Positions 10,447 to 18,897 of a stretch of 64,000 nt of DNA are shown here, in pieces (the stretch's first letter is position 1; every line of letters begins with the position of its first letter). The DNA lies in the NCBI RefSeq assembly GCF_002285795.1, contig NZ_CP022961.1, positions 6,414,501 to 6,478,500 of the forward strand, given 5' to 3'. The notes below the pieces were generated by a model that did no database searches, was not told where the DNA came from, and was given only the letters and a program-made list of their open reading frames with translations. The translations under genes and the position numbers were made by a program. This DNA comes from Plantactinospora sp. KBS50 (lineage in GTDB: Bacteria; Actinomycetota; Actinomycetes; Mycobacteriales; Micromonosporaceae).

Positions 10447-10483
10447 CGGGATTCCTTCCGGTGATACTGCCTTGCTTTGGTTG

Positions 10484-10500
10484 TTGCCACTATCTTGCAA
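10484..10500 (-). promoter_or_regulatory. Nur-like (nickel-responsive Fur) box upstream of sodF
   Basis: TTGCCA-N5-TTGCAA closely fits the Streptomyces Nur consensus tTGCaa-N5-ttGCAa that represses sodF when nickel is present. It sits within a larger inverted repeat (TTGTTGC at 10481-10487 and GCAACAA at 10497-10503), 38 bases upstream of the start. Confidence 0.7.
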
Positions 10501-10621
10501 CAAGGCCCGACCGATGGTGGGAGGCGGGCACGATTCACGGCGGGCACGGTTTGCCTCCGGGCCGCCGCCGGGTAGGAAAATCCCCGATAGCCGACCAAAC
10601 GCCGAGGGACGGGGGATCCAC

Positions 10622-11293
10622 ATGAAAGCCACCAGCCAGCAGCGCGTCCGCACCGCCGTCGCCTGTGCGGCCGGCGTGGCGGCCGTCCTGCTCGGCGGCG
10701 CCGCCTGCACCTCCACGGACCAGCCGCCCACCGCCACCGGCACGACGCCGGCCAGCACCGGAAGCACCGCCGGCACCCCCTCGGCCGGTGTCACGGACTC
10801 CGCAGCACCCTCCCCCGGCGGGCATTCCGGCGGCACGGCCGGGACGGCCGAGTGCAAGAGCCCGCAACTGACCGTCGCCCTCGGCGAAAGCGGCGGCGCC
10901 ACCGGCCACTGGGCGCAGGTGCTGCTGTTCACCAACACCGGACCGGCGGCCTGCAACCTGCAGGGCTACCCCGGCGTGGCCGGCCTCGACCCGTCGGGCA
11001 AGCAGCTCGCCCAGGCCAGCCGGACCCCCGCCGGCTGGGCCGGCGGGCTGAGCAGCCAGTCCGGGACGCCACCGCTGGTCAAGCTGGCGGCCAAGGGCGG
11101 CGTCGCCTCGGCCATGCTGGAGGGCACCAACATCCCGAGCGGGGACGCCACCGACTGCCCGGAGTACAAGGGGCTGCTGGTCACCCCGCCCGACGAGACC
11201 CACTCGGTCCGGCTCGCCGGCGGCGGCCGGGGCTGCGACGGCTTCCAGATCCACCCGGTGGTACCGGGTCGGGACGGCACCGAGCGCGAGTAA
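10622..11293 (+). CDS. DUF4232-type secreted lipoprotein
   Basis: A 223-residue exported protein. The N-terminus has a basic patch, a hydrophobic stretch and a LLGGAAC lipobox-like end with Cys29, followed by a Thr/Ser/Pro/Gly-rich spacer to about residue 75. The rest resembles DUF4232: [20 protein letters not shown], then [20 protein letters not shown], with paired cysteines likely forming disulfides. Function of the family is unknown. The ATG follows GGGACGGGGG. It is co-directional with nrdA, but NrdR boxes and a riboswitch separate them, so they are probably separate units. Confidence 0.8.
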   Translation: MKATSQQRVRTAVACAAGVAAVLLGGAACTSTDQPPTATGTTPASTGSTAGTPSAGVTDSAAPSPGGHSGGTAGTAECKSPQLTVALGESGGATGHWAQVLLFTNTGPAACNLQGYPGVAGLDPSGKQLAQASRTPAGWAGGLSSQSGTPPLVKLAAKGGVASAMLEGTNIPSGDATDCPEYKGLLVTPPDETHSVRLAGGGRGCDGFQIHPVVPGRDGTERE

Positions 11294-11306
11294 GGCCGAC
11301 ACGCCG

Positions 11307-11353
11307 ACACAGCATCTGGTGTATGACTCCACCAAGCCACCCATATATAGTGT
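11307..11353 (+). promoter_or_regulatory. Tandem NrdR boxes upstream of nrdAB
   Basis: ACACAGCATCTGGTGT (11307-11322) and CACCCATATATAGTGT (11338-11353) each match the 16-base NrdR consensus acaCwAtATaTwGtgt at 12 positions. They start 31 bases apart, three helical turns, the standard tandem spacing for the RNR repressor NrdR. The nrdAB promoter should overlap them. Confidence 0.75.
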
Positions 11354-11359
11354 CGATCG

Positions 11360-11540
11360 CAGCTGGTTCGGCCGTCCAGCCAGGACGGCCGGGGTGACAG
11401 GGAATCCGGTGCGAAACCGGAACTGCCCCGCAGCGGTGAGTGGGAACGACCGCCGCCAACACGCACTGGACCGCACGGTCTGGGAAGCGACGGCCAGTAG
11501 GAACGCGTACGACGCCCACGAGTCCGAAGACCTGCCAGCG
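11360..11540 (+). ncRNA. Cobalamin riboswitch controlling nrdAB
   Basis: Contains the conserved B12-aptamer core: GGGAATCCGGTGCGAAACCGG, then ACTGCCCCGCAGCGG, CTGGGAAGCG..GCCAGTAGG and the B12 box AGTCCGAAGACCTGCC ending at 11536. It is directly followed by a strong hairpin. Streptomyces class Ia nrdAB operons are known to be shut off by coenzyme B12 through such a riboswitch, letting the B12-dependent class II RNR take over. Confidence 0.93.
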
Positions 11541-11564
11541 CGCCGCCCGCAGCCGCGGGCGGCG
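11541..11564 (+). terminator. Hairpin immediately after the nrd riboswitch (expression platform)
   Basis: CGCCGCCCGC and GCGGGCGGCG form a perfect 10-pair stem with an AGCC loop right after the B12 box. A second hairpin (GCCACCGG-TGA-CCGGTGGC, 11617-11635) follows. The first is the likely terminator or switching element; no U-tract is present. Confidence 0.6.
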
Positions 11565-11683
11565 GTCGGAGGCCGCGCGGGACGGCCGACGCCATCAACC
11601 GGACCGGCGGCAGCCTGCCACCGGTGACCGGTGGCGTCCTCCCGCGCCCACCGACCTCGGGCACAGGGCGTGAGGAGGGGGAC

Positions 11684-14074
11684 ATGACCACGACGCGCGA
11701 GCAGGCAGCACCCGATCGGGTGGCACCGGAGCAGCGCCGGCATGTGATGCAGGTCCGCAAGCGCAACGGGGACACCGAGCCGGTCGACGTCAACAAGATC
11801 GTCAGGGCGGTCGAGCGCTGGGTGGCCGACCTGGACGAGGTTGATCCGCTCCGGGTGGCCACGAAGACGATAAGCGGCCTCTACGACGGGGCGACCACCG
11901 CCGAGCTGGACAAGCTGTCCATCCAGACCGCGGCCGAGCTGATCGGCGAGGAGCCGCAGTACTCCAGGCTCGCGGCGCGGCTGCTTGCCGCGTACGTGGA
12001 GAAGGAGGTCCGCGGGCAGCAGGTGGCCAGCTTCAGCCAGTCCATCCGGTACGCCCACCAGCAGGGTCTGATCGGGGACGACACGGCCGCCTTCGTGGCC
12101 CGCAACGCCCGCAAGCTCGACGACGCCGTTGACCCGGCCGGCGACCTGCGGTTCGAGTACTTCGGCCTGCGTACCGTCGCCGACCGGTACCTGCTGCGCC
12201 ACCCGGAGTCGCGGCTGGTGGTGGAGACCCCGCAGTACTGGCTGCTGCGGGTGGCCTGCGGGCTGTCCGAGACGCCGGCCGAGGCGATCGGGTTCTACCG
12301 GCTGATGTCGTCGCTGGCCTACCTGCCCAGCTCACCGACGCTGTTCAACTCGGGTACCCGGCACACCCAGATGTCCTCGTGCTTCCTGGTGGACTCGCCG
12401 CGCGACGAGTTGGACTCGATCTACGAGCGGTACCACCAGGTTGCCCGGCTGTCGAAGTTCTCCGGCGGCATCGGCATCTCCTGGTCGCGGGTGCGCGGGC
12501 GGGGAGCGCTGATCCGCGGCACGAACGGCCGGTCGAACGGCATCGTGCCGTTCCTCAAGACCCTCGACGCGGGGGTGGCGGCGGTCAACCAGGGCGGCCG
12601 GCGCAAGGGCGCGGCCTGCGTCTACCTGGAGCCGTGGCATCCGGACATCGAGGAGTTCCTGGAACTGCGGGACAACACCGGCGAGGACTCCCGGCGCACC
12701 CACAACCTCAACCTGGCCAACTGGATCCCGGACGAGTTCATGCGCCGGGTCGAGGCGGACGGCGACTGGTCGCTGATCGACCCGTCCGACGCGCCGGACC
12801 TGCCGGACCTGTTCGGCGAGGAGTTCGACGCCGCCTACCGGGTCGCGGAGAAGAAGGCCGTCCGCACGGTCAAGGCCCGGGACCTGTACGGGCGGATGAT
12901 GCGCACCCTCGCCCAGACCGGCAACGGGTGGATGACGTTCAAGGACCCGTCGAACCGGCTGTCGAACCAGACCGGCGTGGCCGGCAACACGATCCACCTG
13001 TCCAACCTGTGCACCGAGATCCTGGAGGTGAACAACGACGACGAGACCGCGGTCTGCAACCTGGGCTCGATCAACCTCGGCGCGCACGTGTCCGCCGACG
13101 GCGTCGACTGGGCGCGGCTGCGCGACACCGTCCGCACCGCGGTGGTGTTCCTGGACCGGGTGATCGACATCAACTACTACCCGGCCCCGCAGGCGGGCGC
13201 GTCCAACCCGCGCTGGCGCCCGGTCGGGCTCGGGCTGATGGGCCTGCAGGACGCGTTCTTCACGCTGCGCCTGCCGTTCGACTCGGCGGCGGCCCGCGAA
13301 CTGTCGACCCGGGTGCAGGAGGAGATCTTCCTCACCGCGCTGGAGACCTCCGCCGGGCTCGCCGAACGGTTCGGCCCGCATCCGGCGTACGCGCAGACCC
13401 GCGCCGCCCGCGGCGACCTGCATCCGGACCTGTACGGCGTTGAGCCCGCCCAGGCCGACCGGTGGACGGCGCTGCGCGCCCGGGTGGCGGCGCACGGCCT
13501 GCGGAACTCGCTGCTGATCGCCATCGCGCCGACCGCGACGATCGCCTCGATCGCCGGCTGCTACGAGTGCATCGAGCCGCAGGTGTCCAACCTGTTCAAG
13601 CGGGAGACGATGTCCGGGGAGTTCCTCCAGATCAACACCTATCTCGTCCGCGAGCTGAGGGCCCGCGGGCTGTGGACCGCGCCGATCCGGGAGCAGATCA
13701 AGCGCGCCGAGGGATCCGTGCAGGGCATCGCCGAACTGCCCGAGGACGTCCGGGAGCTGTTCCGCACCGCCTGGGAACTGCCGCAGCGGGCGCTGATCGA
13801 CCTCGCCGCCACGCGGGCGCCGTACATCGACCAGTCGCAGTCGCTGAACCTGTTCATGAGCGCGCCGACCATCGGCAAGCTGTCCTCGATGTACCTGTAC
13901 GCCTGGAAGTCCGGGCTGAAGACGACCTACTACCTGCGGTCGCGCCCGGCGACCCGGATCCAGCAGGCCACCGTCGCCATCGCTCCGGTCGGCAAGCCGA
14001 TCGTCGCGGTGAGCGACGATGCGGCGCTGGCCTGTTCCCTGGAAAACCCCGAGAGCTGCGAGGCATGCCAGTGA
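11684..14074 (+). CDS. nrdA: Ribonucleotide reductase class Ia, alpha subunit
   Basis: A 796-residue catalytic subunit that reduces ribonucleoside diphosphates to make DNA precursors. An N-terminal ATP-cone (RKRNGDTEPVDVNKIVRAVE onward) senses ATP/dATP. Active-site cysteines are seen in QMSSCFLVDSP and in HLSNLCTEIL, with VCNLGSINLG nearby; the radical-transfer tyrosines are in SMYLYAWKSGLKTTYYLRSR; the C-terminal redox pair lies in CSLENPESCEACQ. The ATG at 11684 follows GAGGAGGGGG. It is coupled to nrdB by overlap. Expression is expected to be repressed by NrdR and by coenzyme B12 through the upstream elements. Confidence 0.97.
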   Translation: MTTTREQAAPDRVAPEQRRHVMQVRKRNGDTEPVDVNKIVRAVERWVADLDEVDPLRVATKTISGLYDGATTAELDKLSIQTAAELIGEEPQYSRLAARLLAAYVEKEVRGQQVASFSQSIRYAHQQGLIGDDTAAFVARNARKLDDAVDPAGDLRFEYFGLRTVADRYLLRHPESRLVVETPQYWLLRVACGLSETPAEAIGFYRLMSSLAYLPSSPTLFNSGTRHTQMSSCFLVDSPRDELDSIYERYHQVARLSKFSGGIGISWSRVRGRGALIRGTNGRSNGIVPFLKTLDAGVAAVNQGGRRKGAACVYLEPWHPDIEEFLELRDNTGEDSRRTHNLNLANWIPDEFMRRVEADGDWSLIDPSDAPDLPDLFGEEFDAAYRVAEKKAVRTVKARDLYGRMMRTLAQTGNGWMTFKDPSNRLSNQTGVAGNTIHLSNLCTEILEVNNDDETAVCNLGSINLGAHVSADGVDWARLRDTVRTAVVFLDRVIDINYYPAPQAGASNPRWRPVGLGLMGLQDAFFTLRLPFDSAAARELSTRVQEEIFLTALETSAGLAERFGPHPAYAQTRAARGDLHPDLYGVEPAQADRWTALRARVAAHGLRNSLLIAIAPTATIASIAGCYECIEPQVSNLFKRETMSGEFLQINTYLVRELRARGLWTAPIREQIKRAEGSVQGIAELPEDVRELFRTAWELPQRALIDLAATRAPYIDQSQSLNLFMSAPTIGKLSSMYLYAWKSGLKTTYYLRSRPATRIQQATVAIAPVGKPIVAVSDDAALACSLENPESCEACQ

Positions 14075-15153
14075 CCACCGTCTCCGACCCGCACACCTCC
14101 GACCCGCACACCTCCGACCCGGACGCCGACACCGACGCCGGCGCGCCGGCCCGGCAGCTGCTGCTCGACCCCGGCATGGACCTGACCCTGCGACCGATGC
14201 GCTATCCGCACTTCTTCGACCGCTTCCGGGACGCCATCAGGAACACCTGGACCGTCGAGGAGGTCGACCTGCACTCCGACCTCGCCGACCTGGCCCGGCT
14301 CTCACCCGCCGAGCAGCACCTGGTGTCCCGGCTGGTGGCCTTCTTCGCCACCGGCGACACCATCGTGGCCAACAACCTGGTGCTGAACCTCTACCAGCAC
14401 GTCAACTCCCCGGAGGGCCGGCTCTACCTGTCCCGGCAACTGTTCGAGGAGGCCGTGCACGTCCAGTTCTACCTGAACCTGCTGGACACCTACGTGCCGG
14501 ACGAGCAGGAACGCTTCGCGGCGTTCGCCGCCATCGAGAACATCCCGTCCATCCGGCGCAAGGCGGAGTTCTGCTTCCGCTGGATCGACTCGATCTTCGA
14601 GCTTCGGGAGCTGAAGACCCGGGCGGACCGGCGGGCGTTCCTGCTCAACCTGATCTGCTTCGCCGCCTGCATCGAGGGCCTGTTCTTCTACGGCGCCTTC
14701 GCCTACGTCTACTTCCTGCGCTCCCGTGGCCTGCTCAACGGGCTCGCCTCCGGCACCAACTGGGTGTTCCGCGACGAGTCGATGCACATGGCGTTCGCCT
14801 TCGACGTGGTCGACACGGTACGGCGCGAGGAACCGGACCTGTTCGACGCCGAGATGCAGCAGCAGGTCCGGGACATGCTCGCCGAGGCCGTGGAGTGCGA
14901 GGTCCAGTTCGCTGCCGACCTGCTGGAACAGGGCGTCTCCGGGATGTCGCTGGCCGACATGCGGGAGTACCTGCAACACGTGGCCGACCGCCGGCTGGCC
15001 GTGCTCGGCATCGAGCCGATGTACGGCAGTCGCAACCCGTTCGCGTTCATGGAGCTTCAGGACGTCCAGGAGTTGTCGAACTTCTTCGAACGGCGGGTGT
15101 CGGCGTACCAGGTCGGGGTGGTGGGCAGCGTCACCTTCGACGACGACTTCTGA
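14071..15153 (+). CDS. nrdB: Ribonucleotide reductase class Ia, beta subunit
   Basis: The di-iron, tyrosyl-radical partner of NrdA. Di-iron ligands are seen in FATGDTIVANN (Asp), EEAVHVQFYLNLL (Glu, His), CIEGLFFYGAF (Glu) and FRDESMHMAF (Glu, His). The Tyr four residues after the first His is the expected radical site, so this is not a Phe-type class Ic subunit. GTG at 14071 gives a GTGA overlap with nrdA and a GAGG at good spacing; ATG at 14065 is the alternative but has the GAGG too close. The N-terminus repeats SDPHT. No nrdS-like regulator follows, and a strong terminator closes the operon. Confidence 0.96.
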   Translation: MTTVSDPHTSDPHTSDPDADTDAGAPARQLLLDPGMDLTLRPMRYPHFFDRFRDAIRNTWTVEEVDLHSDLADLARLSPAEQHLVSRLVAFFATGDTIVANNLVLNLYQHVNSPEGRLYLSRQLFEEAVHVQFYLNLLDTYVPDEQERFAAFAAIENIPSIRRKAEFCFRWIDSIFELRELKTRADRRAFLLNLICFAACIEGLFFYGAFAYVYFLRSRGLLNGLASGTNWVFRDESMHMAFAFDVVDTVRREEPDLFDAEMQQQVRDMLAEAVECEVQFAADLLEQGVSGMSLADMREYLQHVADRRLAVLGIEPMYGSRNPFAFMELQDVQELSNFFERRVSAYQVGVVGSVTFDDDF

Positions 15154-15159
15154 CCCCGG

Positions 15160-15190
15160 GGTTGCGGGGCCGGGCACCGGCCCCGCAACC
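15160..15190 (+). terminator. Terminator after nrdB
   Basis: GGTTGCGGGGCCGG pairs perfectly with CCGGCCCCGCAACC (14 pairs, GCA loop), starting 7 bases after the nrdB stop. It separates nrdAB from the metE riboswitch. Confidence 0.85.
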
Positions 15191-15265
15191 GGCCCGGCAA
15201 CCCGCCCGTCCCGGAGTACGGGCGTGCCGGTCCGATCCGCCCGATGACCCCTAGCATGGACGACG

Positions 15266-15450
15266 GTGCTGGTTCGCCGCGGCAGCAACGGCCGCGGCGT
15301 CGTAAGAGGGAACCCGGTGGGAAACCGGGACTGCCCCGCAGCGGTGAGTGGGAACGACCGCCGTCATCACGCACTGGACCGCACGGTCTGGGAAGCGACG
15401 GCCAGTAGGCGACCGTCACGGTCACGCCCGCGAGTCCGAAGACCTGCCCG
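15266..15450 (+). ncRNA. Cobalamin riboswitch controlling metE
   Basis: Shows the same aptamer core as the nrd riboswitch: GAGGGAACCCGGTGGGAAACC, ACTGCCCCGCAGCGG, GGGAAGCGACGGCCAGTAGG and B12 box GAGTCCGAAGACCTGCCC. About 80 bases (from about 15330 to 15409) differ from the nrd copy at only a few positions. Control of the B12-independent methionine synthase by a B12 riboswitch is well established: the enzyme is unnecessary when the B12-dependent MetH can work. Confidence 0.95.
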
Positions 15451-15533
15451 CACCGCGTACACCAACCCGGTGTGCGCCGCCAACGGTCCCTCGGGAGGAT
15501 CGGGGCGGAAGCCGGCACGCCGTCGTCGTGCCT

Positions 15534-15575
15534 CTTCCCTCCGGCTCCCGGGAGTCCCGGGCACTTCGAGGGAAG
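15534..15575 (+). promoter_or_regulatory. Possible ribosome-site-sequestering hairpin of metE
   Basis: CTTCCCTC at 15534-15541 is perfectly complementary to GAGGGAAG at 15568-15575, the Shine-Dalgarno of metE. Pairing would hide the ribosome site and could be the B12-dependent output of the riboswitch. Confidence 0.5.
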
Positions 15576-15581
15576 GACGCC

Positions 15582-17861
15582 ATGGGTACCACTTTCGGCC
15601 AGAGCACCGTGCTCGGCTATCCGCGCATCGGCGGGAACCGCGAACTCAAGCGGATCGTCGAGGACCACTGGGCGGGCCGGATCGACGCCGACGAGCTGGC
15701 GACGGCCTCGGCCGCGCTGCGGGCACAGGTCTGGCGGACGCTTCGGGACGCCCGGCTGGGCTCGATCCCGTCCAACACGTTCTCCCACTACGACCACGTA
15801 CTCGACACCGCCGTCGCGGTCGGTGCGGTCCCCCGGCGCTTCGCCCGGCTCGGACTCTGCCCGCTCGACACCTACTTCGCGATGGCCCGCGGCGTGGACG
15901 CCGAGCCGGCGCTGGAACTGACGAAGTGGTTCGACACGAACTACCACTATCTCGTCCCCGAGATCGACGACGACACGGCCTTCACGGCCGATCCGCAGAA
16001 GGCGCTGCGCGAGTACCACGAGGCCCGCGAGCTGGGCATCGAAACCCGACCGGTGCTGGTGGGTCCGGCCACCCTGCTGCTGTTGAGCAAGTCCGGCACG
16101 CCGGGCGGCCGGCCGCTGGACCGGCTGCCGGAACTCATCGACGCGTACGCGGACATCCTGGGGGCGTTGGCCGGCGCCGGGGTGCGCTGGGTGCAACTGG
16201 ACGAGCCGGCCTACGTCGGGGACCGCGATCCGGCGGAAGTCACCGCGCTGCGCGACGCCTACGCCCGGCTGTGCGCGGTACGGGAGCGGCCCGCCATCTT
16301 CGTCGCGTCGTACTTCGGGGAACTGGGCGACGCGCTGCCCGCGCTGCTGGACACGCCGGTCGAGGCCATCGGGCTGGACCTGGTCGCCGGGCCGGGCAAC
16401 CTGCGCCGGCTGGCCGGCGCCGGTCCGTTGCGCGGCAGGACGATCGTGGCCGGGCTGGTGGACGGCCGCAACGTCTGGCGCACCGACCTGCGCGCGGCGG
16501 TCGCCGCCGGCGCGGTGGTCGCCGGGCTCGCCGATCACGTCTCGGTCGCCACCTCCTGCTCACTGCTGCACGTGCCCGTGGACCTGTCGGTCGAGACCGG
16601 CCTGGCACCGGAGCTGCGGGATCGGCTCGCCTTCGCCCGGCAGAAGGTCGACGAGGTCGTCCTGCTCGGCCGGGCGCTGCGCGACGGCGGCACGTCGCTG
16701 CCCGCGCCCCCGCCGCCGGCTCCGGCGCAGTGGCGCGACGACAGCGTGCGCGGCCGGCTGGCCGCGCTGCGGCACTCCGACCGACGCCGGTCCGCCTATC
16801 CGCAGCGCGCGGCGGCGCAGCAGGCCCGGCTGAACCTGCCGCCGCTGCCGACCACGACCATCGGGTCGTTCCCGCAGACCGCCGAGCTGCGTCGGGCCCG
16901 CGCCGAGCACCGGGCCGGCCGGCTCGACGAGGCCGGCTATGTGGCCCGGATGCGCGCCGAGGTCGAGCACGTCATCCGGTTCCAGGAGCGGCTCGGTCTG
17001 GACGTGCTGGTCCACGGCGAGCCGGAACGCAACGACATGGTCCAGTACTTCGGCGAGCAGCTCGACGGCTTCGCCGCGACCGCGCACGGCTGGGTGCAGT
17101 CGTACGGGTCCCGCTGCGTCCGCCCGCCGATCATCCACGGCGATGTGGCCCGGCGGGCGCCCATGACCGTCGGCTGGTCCACGTACGCGCAGTCGCTGAC
17201 CGACCGTCCGGTCAAGGGCATGCTCACCGGGCCGGTGACGATCCTGGCGTGGTCGTTCGTCCGCGCCGACCAGCCGTTGGCCGACACCGCCGACCAGGTC
17301 GCGCTCGCGCTACGGGACGAGTGCCGGGACCTGGAGGCGGCCGGCATCCGGGTGATCCAGGTCGACGAGCCCGCGCTGCGCGAGACGCTCCCGCTGCGCC
17401 GGAGCGAGCAGCAGGCGTACCTGGACTGGGCGGTCGGGGCGTTCCGGCTGGCCACCAGCGGTGTCGCCGACGGCACCCAGATCCACACCCACCTGTGCTA
17501 CTCCGAGTTCGGCGCGGTCATCACCGCCATCGACGCGCTCGACGCCGACGTGACGAGCATCGAGGCGTCGCGCTCCCGGATGGAGGTTCTCGACGACCTG
17601 GCCGCGGTCGGCTACCGCCGCGGGGTGGGACCGGGGGTGTGGGACATCCACTCGCCCCGGGTCCCGGCCCGGGGCGAGGTCGTCGAGGCGCTGCGTCGGG
17701 CCGCCGCGGTGGTGCCGCCCGAGCGGCTGTGGGTGAATCCGGACTGCGGCCTCAAGACGCGCGGATATCCCGAGGTCGAGGCGTCCCTGGAACACCTGGT
17801 GTCCGCCGCCGACGAGGTGCGCGTCGGCGGGCCGGTCGGCACGCTCCCGGACCGGCCCTGA
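15582..17861 (+). CDS. metE: Cobalamin-independent methionine synthase
   Basis: A 759-residue zinc enzyme transferring a methyl group from methyltetrahydropteroyl-triglutamate to homocysteine, the last step of methionine synthesis. The N-terminal half starts with [13 protein letters not shown], a MetE signature; the C-terminal catalytic half has [10 protein letters not shown] and the zinc ligands His637 and Cys639 in [10 protein letters not shown] and Cys722 in NPDCGLKTR. Length is usual for the family. The ATG at 15582 follows GAGGGAAGGA. It is governed by the upstream cobalamin riboswitch. Confidence 0.98.
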   Translation: MGTTFGQSTVLGYPRIGGNRELKRIVEDHWAGRIDADELATASAALRAQVWRTLRDARLGSIPSNTFSHYDHVLDTAVAVGAVPRRFARLGLCPLDTYFAMARGVDAEPALELTKWFDTNYHYLVPEIDDDTAFTADPQKALREYHEARELGIETRPVLVGPATLLLLSKSGTPGGRPLDRLPELIDAYADILGALAGAGVRWVQLDEPAYVGDRDPAEVTALRDAYARLCAVRERPAIFVASYFGELGDALPALLDTPVEAIGLDLVAGPGNLRRLAGAGPLRGRTIVAGLVDGRNVWRTDLRAAVAAGAVVAGLADHVSVATSCSLLHVPVDLSVETGLAPELRDRLAFARQKVDEVVLLGRALRDGGTSLPAPPPPAPAQWRDDSVRGRLAALRHSDRRRSAYPQRAAAQQARLNLPPLPTTTIGSFPQTAELRRARAEHRAGRLDEAGYVARMRAEVEHVIRFQERLGLDVLVHGEPERNDMVQYFGEQLDGFAATAHGWVQSYGSRCVRPPIIHGDVARRAPMTVGWSTYAQSLTDRPVKGMLTGPVTILAWSFVRADQPLADTADQVALALRDECRDLEAAGIRVIQVDEPALRETLPLRRSEQQAYLDWAVGAFRLATSGVADGTQIHTHLCYSEFGAVITAIDALDADVTSIEASRSRMEVLDDLAAVGYRRGVGPGVWDIHSPRVPARGEVVEALRRAAAVVPPERLWVNPDCGLKTRGYPEVEASLEHLVSAADEVRVGGPVGTLPDRP

Positions 17862-17935
17862 CTTTCGGTACAGCCTTGCCCACCGGGCGTGATCGCAATA
17901 ATATTCGTTGCTGTCTATCTGATGCGATCCCGCCC

Positions 17936-17975
17936 CCGGTCCGGTCCGGCGCCGCACGCGCCGGGCCGGACCCGG
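17936..17975 (+). terminator. GC-rich hairpin downstream of metE
   Basis: CCGGTCCGGTCCGGCGC pairs with GCGCCGGGCCGGACCCGG with minor imperfections around a CGCAC loop, between metE and the next gene. An A/T-rich stretch flanked by GATCGCA (17891-17897) and TGCGATC (17923-17929) precedes it and may hold the next promoter or operator. Confidence 0.5.
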
Positions 17976-18039
17976 CGGCATCGCGCTCACGCGCTTGCCG
18001 CGCCGGGCGGTCGGTTGGTCGGCGCCGGAAGGGAGTTCG

Positions 18040-18825
18040 ATGAGGCGGCAACTGGTACGCACGCTGACCGCGGCGATCCTGGCGATCAGCGTGCTGCTGC
18101 CGAGCACGGCGCGGCCGGCCCTGGCCTACGACGTGGGCGCGGTGATCGCCGTGATCCAGAAGGTCTACTCGCTGTACAAGCAGTACAAGTCGTTCACCTC
18201 CTCGGGCAGCGGCCTGACCCTGGAGGAGGCGACCACACAGATCCTCACCGCCATCAACACCTCGCAGGCGGCCATCATCAGCCAGATCGACCTGGTGGCC
18301 ACGGCACAGGTGAGGGCCTGTGCCACCAGCGCGGTCATCGACTTCGCCGACATCGGGTCGTTCAGCCCGGACACCCTCCAGGCGTACGCGCGGGACGCCA
18401 CCGGCTGCGTGACGCTGGCCAACGGGCTGCTGTCGGCGGTCACCGATCCCGGCGCCATCGACCAGTTGGCGTTCGCGCTCAACGAGGTGGGACCGCTGGC
18501 GCTGGTGGCACGCAGCCGGGCCGCGCTGAGCACCACCGCGCTCAACGGGGTGCTGATCGACTCCAACAACACCGCGAAGACGCTGCTCACCCCGGCCTGT
18601 CTGACCCAGTTGCAGGGCGTCGGCTCGTCGGGACCGCTGCCGGGCAACACGTACACGGCCTGGGTCCAGTGCACGGCGTACAACGGCGACACCGGCACCC
18701 GGTCCACACGGGTCGTCTGGCCGCCGACCAGCAATCCCTTCGACATCAACGGGGCCACCGCCGACGCCGCGCGCCGGACCGCCTGGCCCGTGACCATCTC
18801 GGCACTGGCGACGCTCCAGTCCTGA
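18040..18825 (+). CDS. Secreted protein of unknown function
   Basis: Not recognised. A 261-residue protein with a clear signal peptide (basic MRRQLVR, hydrophobic core, ARPALA cleavage site near residue 28). The mature part begins YDVGAVIAVIQKVYSLYKQY, looks helical, and has two cysteine pairs (RACATSAV with ATGCVTL; TPACLTQL with WVQCTAY) that could form disulfides outside the cell. The ATG follows GGAAGGGAG. It stands alone between the metE terminator region and its own strong terminator, so context gives no functional hint. Confidence 0.8.
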   Translation: MRRQLVRTLTAAILAISVLLPSTARPALAYDVGAVIAVIQKVYSLYKQYKSFTSSGSGLTLEEATTQILTAINTSQAAIISQIDLVATAQVRACATSAVIDFADIGSFSPDTLQAYARDATGCVTLANGLLSAVTDPGAIDQLAFALNEVGPLALVARSRAALSTTALNGVLIDSNNTAKTLLTPACLTQLQGVGSSGPLPGNTYTAWVQCTAYNGDTGTRSTRVVWPPTSNPFDINGATADAARRTAWPVTISALATLQS

Positions 18826-18838
18826 GCGGCGCCGGCCC

Positions 18839-18879
18839 GGTACGCGCCGCGGGGCCTCCGGGAGCCCGCGGCGCGTACC
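18839..18879. terminator. Bidirectional terminator between convergent genes
   Basis: GGTACGCGCCGCGGG (18839-18853) pairs perfectly with CCCGCGGCGCGTACC (18865-18879) around an 11-base loop, just after the secreted protein gene and before the end of the convergent dioxygenase gene. Confidence 0.8.
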
Positions 18880-18897
18880 GGTCGGGGCGGGTGTGCG

